NCBI GenBank assembly: GCA_905221605.1
Contig: CAJNDS010001491.1
Location: 1-64,000, forward strand
Reading direction: 5' to 3'
Origin: Symbiodinium natans
Taxonomy: Eukaryota > Sar > Dinophyceae > Suessiales > Symbiodiniaceae
Length of the DNA stretch: 64,000 bases
How positions within the stretch are numbered: the first letter of the stretch is position 1; each line of letters begins with the position of its first letter. Both the position numbers and the translations under genes were made by a program. The notes below the pieces were generated by a model, which did not search any database, was not told the origin of the DNA, and saw only the letters and a list, made by a program, of their open reading frames with translations. Shown piece after piece: positions 12,110 through 20,300 of this stretch.

Positions 12110-14491
12110 ATGTCCGCAGAGGTTGCAGGTCAGGCAGAGGGCGTCACCCTCCTCGAAGCTATCGAGGGCGGAGACGTTCCCTATCCCGAGCGGATGAGCT
12201 ACGTCGCTTGGCTTAAGTGGCGTAGGGAGACTGGCAGCCGTCCGTTGTCCAAGCGGGATGGGGTCAGTACTACGCCAGAGCAAGAGGCGGCTCTCTGGCG
12301 GAAAGTCATGAAGTTCCTCCATGACGCCGAAGACGAGGACGAGGATGAAGAGGAAGAAGAAGAGGACTCCGAGCTAGTCCCTGAGGCCTCGGGCGCTGGA
12401 GGCGACAGTCCGCCGCGGGTGGACGTCAGCGCCGCGGCTAGGGAGCTGGCCATGGTCCCTGCCGGTGCTGCCTATGTCCCTGCTACGGCACCAGGGTCCC
12501 GCCCGGCGGGACCGTCCGGTCCGCCGTCGACAGCAGGTTCAGTGCCAGGCACCGCTGAGGGCTTGCAGGCGGAGCTGCGCGCGATTTTCCGTCCAGACCA
12601 GGAACCGGTCGCGGACTACTTGACGCGCGTTTCGCGGATTGTCCTCGCGCTGAAAGCGCATGGAGTCACGGTGAGCTCCCGTGACCTTGACGCCTTAAGC
12701 ACCAAAGCCACCCTCCTTGCGGATGAGTTCTCCAAGATAGGCGGGGACTGGCATCCTACGAAGATGGTCCGTCGGCTGCGGACCAGGTTCTCGGTCGCGG
12801 CTTTGCGCGGTGGCGAGGACCCCGAAGACGCAGAGGAGATTCAGCGCGAAATCCAATGCATCGGGGAGCTTATCCTCGCGTTGGGGGGAAAAGAAAGCTC
12901 GAGCCAAGAGAAGGTTTGGAGCTCCCCGTCCGATGTGCCAGTTGAAGCCGTGGGGCCGCGTTCCCCAGGGCTCCCACAGCCTGCGACTGCAAGTGGGTTG
13001 GGGGTAGGATTGGACCGTGGAGGTTTGCACACTGCAGAGGTTGCAGGTGGTCCTTCCGCGGCCCGTGTCCTGGGCGCGACGGACGGCGATTCCCCTTTGC
13101 GCGCGAAGCTTGCGGCGCTGGAGATGGAGATAGAAGCCCTGAAGCGAGGTTCAGACGGCGGAGGTTCGCAGACCGGGTCCCAAACCCGGCGGGCGATTTC
13201 GCCGCCGCACTCGCCGCCCAAACTGAAGCGCTGAAAGAAGCGTTAGCGCAGAGGGGCGGGCAAAGCTCCATAACTACGGTCAAAACTGACCTCACGTGGC
13301 CGACGCTGACCGACGACAAGTCGGACGCGCGAGACGTTGTCTGTTCTACGAGGAGTTCGAGGACGTCTGCGCGCTGGCCAACAACTGTCGCGGTATGAGT
13401 GCGCGCGAAAAGCTGCTAGCGCTACGCGGGCGCTGCCGCGGCTCGCGCATGAAGACGTACACGAACGCGTACCGCGCAGCGTGGAAGTCGGGAGAGGTTC
13501 TCTCCGATCCACAGGCGGTGTACGACCGCATCAAGAACAAGCACTTGATGTTCGGGGAATCGCGGGAGGAAAGAGAAGTCCGCGTGGATGGTGAGCATGG
13601 CTCCCTCGCTAAGGGTAAGCTCACAGGCCACCAATTCGAGCCTTTGTTTGAGGCCTCGATCGCGGACCTTGAGGCGGTGGGTCTTGGGAAGACCCCACGA
13701 GAGTTGTATCTCTCGTACCTCCGCAAGATGCCCCCGTATCTCCAAAAGGAGATACGGAACGACAAACGGTTGTGGCCTGGCGATCCCAAGGATGGCGGGT
13801 TGCGAGGACCGCAGACTTGGGAGGAGAGCCACAAGGTCGTCTGGAGTACGAACAGAGGGAAGCAGCTCACAGGGCTGTTTCCCACTCTGTGTACACAGCG
13901 ACCGGCTCGCAGAGCGCGGACCCGTCGGTCGCGCTAGCCGAGGCTCAGAAGGAGATTAAGAGCCTCAAGGCCGCTGCGAAGGCTGCTGCGAAAGGAGCAG
14001 CTGCCGCGGCCAAAGCTGGCGCGGACCAGACGTTCGCCGCTGCGTCGAAGGGAGCTGGCAAGGGAGCGGACAAGAAGATCTGCTTCCACTTTCGCGATCA
14101 TGGGAATTGCCCGAAAGGGGATGCCTGCCCGTACAGCCACGACAAGGAGCTTCGCAGAAAAGCTCTCGCGGCCAAAAAGGGTGACCAAACCTTTGCCACT
14201 GCGAAAGGTAAAGGCAAGGGGAAGGGAGGTGGCAAGGCAAAGGCCAACGCAAAGCCTAAGGCTGCGGCCAAAGGCGCGGCAAAGCCACCAGGCACTGTTT
14301 GCCCCTTTTTCTCCAAGAATGGGTCGTGCAAGAAAGGAGCCAGCTGCGACATGGTCCACAACCTGACGACCTCAGGAGGGACGCCGGCCTTGCCTGCCAA
14401 CTGGGCCCCGCCCTCCGGTGCTTCCATGTCTAACCCCTTCGCCGCGTTCAGTGTCCAGATAGGCAGCTCAGGCGTCCAGGCAGGCGTCTGA
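12110..14491 (+). pseudogene. gag: Gag polyprotein with twin CCCH zinc fingers (frameshifted)
   Basis: Structural and RNA-binding protein of the LTR element. An ATG at 12,110 opens 374 residues with an acidic Glu/Asp run near residues 75-86. The reading then moves to frame 1 near 13,190 (a helical Ala/Glu/Gln-rich stretch), frame 3 near 13,340 (the capsid-like part, FYEEFEDVCALANNCRG) and back to frame 2 near 13,840. The last part holds a Lys/Ala-rich linker and two C-x8-C-x5-C-x3-H fingers at about 14,081-14,140 and 14,299-14,360, in place of the usual CCHC knuckles. CCCH fingers suggest single-stranded RNA binding. It ends at UGA 14,489-14,491 with the pol frame continuing directly in phase. 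The three frame changes may be decay or indel errors; no second copy of this region exists in the window to decide. Confidence 0.8.
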
Positions 14492-16348
14492 GGAGCCGCA
14501 GGACACGCCGCGGTGCAGCAGCACGCGCTTCCGTTAAGCAAGGGCGGGCGGGACAAGTTCGCCACCCTGGACGATCTGCCGAAGGACTGGTGGAACCTGG
14601 CGGACAACGAGCCAGGAGGCTACCAGTACAGGACGGTGGTCCAGGTCCTCGACCGTAAGGTCGAGTGCATGCTCGACGGATGCGCCGGCGCAAACCACGT
14701 GACCGAGGAACTCGTGGTGGGCATGATGAACCGGGCTGCAGAGCTGGGGATCGGCACCGAGGATCCCGGCTTCCCGGTCGTGAGACTCGAAAAGTGGGTC
14801 CACCCCGAATACGTGCATGGAATTGCTTCGGGAGCCCCCGTTCCTCTGAAGGGGGCAGCAGTCTTGCGCGTCACGCTGCTGGAAGGCAGGACGGCGGACG
14901 ACTGTCGCCCCAACACCGAAATTTTCGTGCGATGCAAAATCGCAGCCAGGGGTACGTCCGATTGGCACGGACTTATCCTCGGCGGCAGAGCGCTGGACTG
15001 CGCCGGAAGGATGGGCTTGGGATTCAGGCCGGGTCCCGACTTTCATGTCCTCGACACGCTGGGAATCAGGATGCCCAGATGTGAGGACCACAGCAGGACT
15101 CGGAAGGACAGGGCCTATGCCTTTGAAGCGCGGTTGTCAAGCCTGGACGACGCGTCATGCACCGAGCCTGGGGGCGGAAGTCGTGAGCTTCTCCGCTATG
15201 ACGGGGAAGAGCCGCTCGAGCTCTCGCCAGGTGATGGGGTGCTGGTGCCAGTCGTGCGGGAGGCAGGAGTCTCCGCAGAGGGATCCCTGTCCGAGGTTGT
15301 GCTTCCGGTTGAGTGTGGGGTCGAGGCTGTGCCAGGTCTCTGGCCCACAGGAGAGGGTAAAGGGTTTGTTTTGCTTGCAGCCCAAGAGTGTGATCACTCT
15401 CTCCAGCCGGGCGAGGTTGTTGCGGAAGTGCGTTCCGGCCTCGTCAGCACTGCGGCTTGTGGTTGTGGCGCGATTGAGACGGTGTTCGAGTCAGAGCCGT
15501 CTCCGCAGGCATGTGCGGATTGTGGGGTCGCCGTTGCTTCGGTTGACCATGACCCGTGCTTTGCTTGCGGGTCCGCGTCCAGGGCCGCGGCAAGAAGCTT
15601 CCAAGGTTGTTCCTCGTGTGCGCGGTCCTTTGGGCGGCTGCGTACCGGCGCCAGGATCGGTGTGCTATCGGTCCTTGCTGCTGTGACTGTTCTCGCTTCG
15701 GTGTGGGGCGGGAGCGGCCCGGTTGGGCGCCCTGTTGAGGAGCCTGGAGTGCTTACTTGCTTGGACCACGTTCCAAGTGTCGACAGCTGGTGGGAGGCGC
15801 CAGGTGGTTACGCGTCTGTGTGGGGTAGGCGCCCTGCGCAGAAGGACCTTGGGACCGTGGCGGTCGAGAAGGCGCCTTACGAAACGTGCTTGCTTCAGCG
15901 CGCAGGTGAGGCGTGGCGTCTTTGGGACACGAGGGATTTGCGTGTGGCGGAAAGCGTTGCGTGCAGCGATGAGGTTCCCGTCACCGAACGCCTCGCGGTC
16001 TTTAGGACGCGCAAGGGGCCACGCTGGGCTGGCTGGCGTGAGGGATCGGCCACGGCTGGAAGAGGCGCAAGTGACGCTGTGCGCCCAGCAGACGCGGTCG
16101 ACACGGCGCGCTGCCCGAGCTATCATATCGTGGAGAGCTGGGACATCGATAAGATGATCGAGGAGCCTCCAACGGACTATTATTATGAGCAGCTCGCGGC
16201 AGATATGCGCGCCCGGCACCCTAAGGCGTGCCCGCACCTCCTCGACCACCTCGTTTCCTTAGAGGGTTTCCTAGACAAGTCAATCTTGTTTGGGTTCTCT
16301 TTGGGATCAGTAAGGCCGAAGTTTGTGTCTCCAAAGGTAAGCTCCTAG
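14492..16348 (+). CDS. pol: Pol N-terminal part: aspartic protease, zinc-ribbon-like region, start of RT thumb
   Basis: Continues in the same frame as the Gag end, separated by one UGA. A retropepsin-like site reads MLDGCAG (Asp about nt 14,675), followed by GLILGGRALD, which resembles the second conserved protease block. Downstream are a Gly/Val-rich beta segment, a cysteine-rich stretch with CADCG and CFACG pairs (about 15,510-15,570) that could bind zinc, and one hydrophobic helix near 15,655-15,715. The C-terminus (YYYEQLAADMRARHP to DKSILFGFSLG) matches the region just upstream of the gypsy RT thumb. No RT palm motifs are present between protease and thumb, which is abnormal for this family. 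A frame change at about 16,305 leads into the RNase H frame. Confidence 0.75.
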   Translation, partial: GAAGHAAVQQHALPLSKGGRDKFATLDDLPKDWWNLADNEPGGYQYRTVVQVLDRKVECMLDGCAGANHVTEELVVGMMNRAAELGIGTEDPGFPVVRLEKWVHPEYVHGIASGAPVPLKGAAVLRVTLLEGRTADDCRPNTEIFVRCKIAARGTSDWHGLILGGRALDCAGRMGLGFRPGPDFHVLDTLGIRMPRCEDHSRTRKDRAYAFEARLSSLDDASCTEPGGGSRELLRYDGEEPLELSPGDGVLVPVVREAGVSAEGSLSEVVLPVECGVEAVPGLWPTGEGKGFVLLAAQECDHSLQPGEVVAEVRSGLVSTAACGCGAIETVFESEPSPQACADCGVAVASVDHDPCFACGSASRAAARSFQGCSSCARSFGRLRTGARIGVLSVLAAVTVLASVWGGSGPVGRPVEEPGVLTCLDHVPSVDSWWEAPGGYASVWGRRPAQKDLGTVAVEKAPYETCLLQRAGEAWRLWDTRDLRVAESVACSDEVPVTERLAVFRTRKGPRWAGWREGSATAGRGASDAVRPADAVDTARCPSYHIVESWDIDKMIEEPPTDYYYEQLAADMRARHPKACPHLLDHLVSLEGFLDKSILFGFSLGSVRPKFVSPKVSS

Positions 16349-17313
16349 GACACAACATTGGGCGGGACGGGAGTTCGCCTGACGAAGAGCGTTGTCAGGC
16401 GGTGATTGACTTTCCCCCGCTCTGGGAGAAGCTTCACATTCAGCAATTTTTGGGTTGCGCAAATTGGTTGCGCGGCTACCTGCCTGTTGAGTATGGGCAC
16501 GCAGCCAAGATTTTAGGGCAGTGGCAGAAGCCAGGCGCCGTCTTTCCTGAAGGCGGGCTGGGCTCAGCCGCCACCGAGGGTTGCAAAGCCTTTAAAGCGA
16601 TTAAGCGCATGATGCAGAACCGCATCAATTTGGCTACCTTCGATGAGGCCTCTGCTGCGGATGGGTCGTGTCCCCTTGAGCAGATCGCAGATGCGTCGGG
16701 CATCGCGGTAGGGGGCAGCGTCGTGCAGATGACGCGTGACTTGAGTCAGCTCAAAGTGCTTATGACGCACTCAAAGAGCTTGACCCCCGCGCAGCAGAAC
16801 TGGCCGCCCTTGATACAAGAGGCGTTTGCCCAGCTCGAGGTAAAGCGGGCGACACGCCGTATGTTTGGCTCTATTCGGACTCTGTGTTGGACAGATCATG
16901 CCAACCTTACCCGAGCGCAAACGTCGGACATCGGAATGGATCCGAAACTCGTCCGGTGGGTTGCGGAAATCCTTATGGATGGGTCCGAAATAAGGAGCCT
17001 TAGCGGTCGCTCAGCGACGCTGGGTGACAGTTTTAGCAGCAATCCCAAGGATCGGGATGCGCTCCTTGCGGCGAGGACGAAAGATCTCGAGGGCCTTTCG
17101 GGCCAACTCCGAGGTTTCGACCTGGACCAGTACCTCGGAGAGGGTACTGAGGGTGACGGACCCGTGCCCTGGCGGTCGGCAACGACGCCGTCCCAGAGCC
17201 TGCGGGCCGTGTCCAGGCCGCGGCTGTGCCGATGTGCGTCGTCGCAGCCCTTCCGGTGCGCGTCATGGTTGTCTTTGACTACGCGCGTTGGAAAGAGCAG
17301 GACGCAGAGCTGA
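16228..17313 (+). CDS. pol: RT thumb/connection and RNase H domain
   Basis: The homologous part runs from about 16,305 to 17,170. GISKAEVCVSKGKLLGHNIG is the post-palm block of gypsy RT (…K…LGH.I). It is followed by the connection (HIQQFLGCANWLRGYLP) and an RNase H with DASG (Asp about nt 16,690), WPPLIQEAFAQLE and TDHANLT. Typical gypsy RNase H motifs are therefore present. The palm that should precede it lies about 5 kb downstream at 21,700-22,180. Frame changes on both sides (near 16,305 and 17,172) detach it from its neighbours; the true protein probably reads on into the 17,226-22,616 frame. The first and last 25-45 residues of this open frame are out-of-phase sequence. Confidence 0.88.
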   Translation: MPAPPRPPRFLRGFPRQVNLVWVLFGISKAEVCVSKGKLLGHNIGRDGSSPDEERCQAVIDFPPLWEKLHIQQFLGCANWLRGYLPVEYGHAAKILGQWQKPGAVFPEGGLGSAATEGCKAFKAIKRMMQNRINLATFDEASAADGSCPLEQIADASGIAVGGSVVQMTRDLSQLKVLMTHSKSLTPAQQNWPPLIQEAFAQLEVKRATRRMFGSIRTLCWTDHANLTRAQTSDIGMDPKLVRWVAEILMDGSEIRSLSGRSATLGDSFSSNPKDRDALLAARTKDLEGLSGQLRGFDLDQYLGEGTEGDGPVPWRSATTPSQSLRAVSRPRLCRCASSQPFRCASWLSLTTRVGKSRTQS

Positions 17314-20300
17314 CTGAGATCAGTCGCGTTTTTCAAGCGAGCCTCCCTGGAGTTTCTGTGGCTGTCAGGGGTTGTAGGGGTCCGTTTGAGGATACCGACG
17401 GGCTTGCCTCGCATTTTGATTGCGGGGCCGGCAGGCTCGCAGGGACCAAGAAGATCAAGCGGATCAGGGTCGACTTGCTTACTTCGTGTGCCAAGGTTCT
17501 TAGGGAAGCTTCGGGGTTCCGTCCGCAGTTCCTCGTAGGACTAGGGCAAGGCGGGCTTGTCACAGCCGTCCTTGGGTGGCCTTTGGTTGTTGAGCTCACG
17601 CTCCAAGCAAGGAACCTGCAGCGCAAGGAAGCCAGGGCTGTAGGAGAGGCTTGGGCAGGCATCAAGGCTATCTGGGCGGTGCGGCCACGCCTTTGGCGCA
17701 CGCAGCAGGGCCACTTGGAAGTGGCCGAGGCTTGTCCGGAACTCAAGAAGGATTTTCCGGAGCCTCCCCTGCGAGGTTTTGGGATCGTAGGGAAGCAGGC
17801 ATTGGGGGCGGAAGTTCTGCGGTCCTTGAGGCTGGACGCGGTTCGTTCCATCGATGATGCCAGCATTAGAGGGATGCTGGACGAACCGTCACGACCCCTC
17901 TGGGACCATGAGGGTCTATGCATCTGCGGCAAGCGGACCTACCTGTTTTCTCGCTGCCCCGCCTGCATCGAGAAAGAGGCAGTCGATACCTCGGTAGAGA
18001 TAGCCGAGCGGGAGGAGCCCGAACCTCCGCTTGAGGGCGACCTTGAGGCCCATGAGGTGGGCCTAGAGGTCAACTCCGTCCTTGCAACTTTGGATAGGAC
18101 AGGAGGTTTAGTTAGGGTTAGGTCCTCAACCATCCAGCAATGGGCGGTAGGGTTCAGGACTACGCCCAAAGATGCTCCAGTTCCCACAGCATATGGCATG
18201 CTGAGTGGGAAGATATGGAAGAAGAGCCATTCCATGAAGCTCAGCCTCGGCTCCCAGCACAAGGATCTTTCCAAGTGGGGCGATGTGAAGCCTTACTGGA
18301 CCACATGGGTGGTTAGAGAAGATGGTGCTGTGGTGGCGGGGCACAACTGCTCGCCCCTGAATGTGGTTCAGGGCGACATCGTCGTGCATTGGTCGTCAGT
18401 GGTGAACTGGCACGGCCACAGACATGTCGTGAATGAGCAGTGTGAAGTGCTCTGGAGGTCTAAGGGCAAAGAGGTTGCCTTAGACCCCTCCTTCGGCAAG
18501 CTGATAGCCCTTGTGGGTAGGGTTACTCAGGTCATTGGCTGGCGGGCAACCGGAGAAGCTTCGGATCCCCGCAGTTCTACCCGGCAGGCGTCAAGGGTCC
18601 TTGCTCAATTCTCTTCGTCCAACGAGGGCGTAGAAGGGCATTGGACCGCGGGCGCTATCAGTCGCGGAAAGAATGCCAATGAGTGCAAGCTGAAGGGTAG
18701 AGTTTTGGCGTTTATGGGTGAGGAGCACAAGGGCCCTGCAGTGGTTCTAGAGCTCGTCAGCCATAGCCCCATCCTGTGCATTTGGGACCATTCCTCAACC
18801 AAGGTCAAGGTCGAGTTTAAGGGCGGTGTTCCGTCTTTGAGCCTGATCGTGGAGGAGGACGAAAATCGTCGTGAGCAGCTTGCGGTCGAGGCAAGGGACG
18901 CGGCGAACATTTCGGAGTTCCGAGTCACGGGATCCCTTCGTACGGCGTGGTACGAGGGTCAGCGGCGCGATCCCTCATTGGCGGGCTCGATTCGCAAGCC
19001 AGAGCCGCCGATGGAGATATCCGGAGACGGGTTGCTTGAGCGCGAGGTGACCCTCAGGACGGGTCAAACCGTCGTAGTCCCAGTGGTTCCCAACGGGGCT
19101 GCGGGCGCGAATGGGGTGACCTGGCGCCGCGCTTGCTACAATTCAGTCCACTGTGGAGTCCTTGGGGCCCATAGGTCTGCTGAGGTTACCGTCAAGCTGC
19201 TAGAGAGGGCAGTCTGGTGGCCCGACTTAGAGAAAGATGTGCGGACCTGGGTCGCCAAATGTCTCGCTTGCATTAAAGGCCGCTCTCGACCGACGAAGGT
19301 TGAGGCTCGTGCGGTCAAATGTGGCGCCGAGACATGCTGGCAGGAAGTCAGCTTGGACTGTGAAGGTCCGAACCGAGAGGACAGGGAGGGGCATAGGTAC
19401 TCGCTTACGTACTTCGATTGCCTCAGTCATGCTGTCCTCCTCGAGCCGATGAGGTCTCTGACTCATGCTGAAGTCAGGAGGGCGTTCGTGCGCTGTGTGC
19501 TTCGCAGCAGGACGATCCCGAGCCTCATCAGGTCGGATAGAGGGCCAGAGTTCAAGAATGCGCTCATGGCAGAACTCAGCGCTATGCTTGGGACCGAGTG
19601 GCGGTTCAGCGCGCCCTTGCGGCCTTGTGAGTTGGGCGCAAACGAGCGAGTCCACCAAGAAGTTCAAAAGGTGCTGGGGGCGGTCGTCAGGCAAGTCGGC
19701 GCCTCCCTTTCCGAAGCTTGGTCGGATTGGCTCGTGGTGGCGGAGTACGTCATAGATAACACTCCGGGACCCCACGGGTATACCCCGAGGGACCTAGAGC
19801 GGAGCTGGTCGCTCGCTCTACCACTTGAAAAGGACGTCCTGCGAGACGCCTTGCAGTTCGAACCCATCTCTGATTGGGCTCGGAGCCAGTTTAAGCAGTT
19901 CTCGGAACTAGCTGCTGCGGTCCGAGAGCACTGGACGCGGTCTTCAGAAGCGCGGGCGAAACTTGCAAATCGCCATAGGCGCACTGTGGACCTTAAGCCA
20001 GGAGACCGAGTGGTCTGGAACGCTCCGAGGGCCCGTTCAGAGGGGGCGGGGCGTGTGCCTTGGAAACCGGGTCTGACCGGCCCCTGGCGCGTGTTGAACG
20101 TCAAGGGCCACAGGCTCACCTTGGAGCCCGTGTCGATGGAGTCGGGGGGTACTTCTTCCGCCCGGCGCGGCCCGATGGAGGCGCACGCAGAGGACTGCGT
20201 TCTTGTTCCTGCGGATGCAGATGGCGCGGAATCCCGCGAGCCGGTCGTCTTTGAGGACGATGGAACCGGCGGGGACGGCTCGTCTCGCCCCAGCTTAGGG

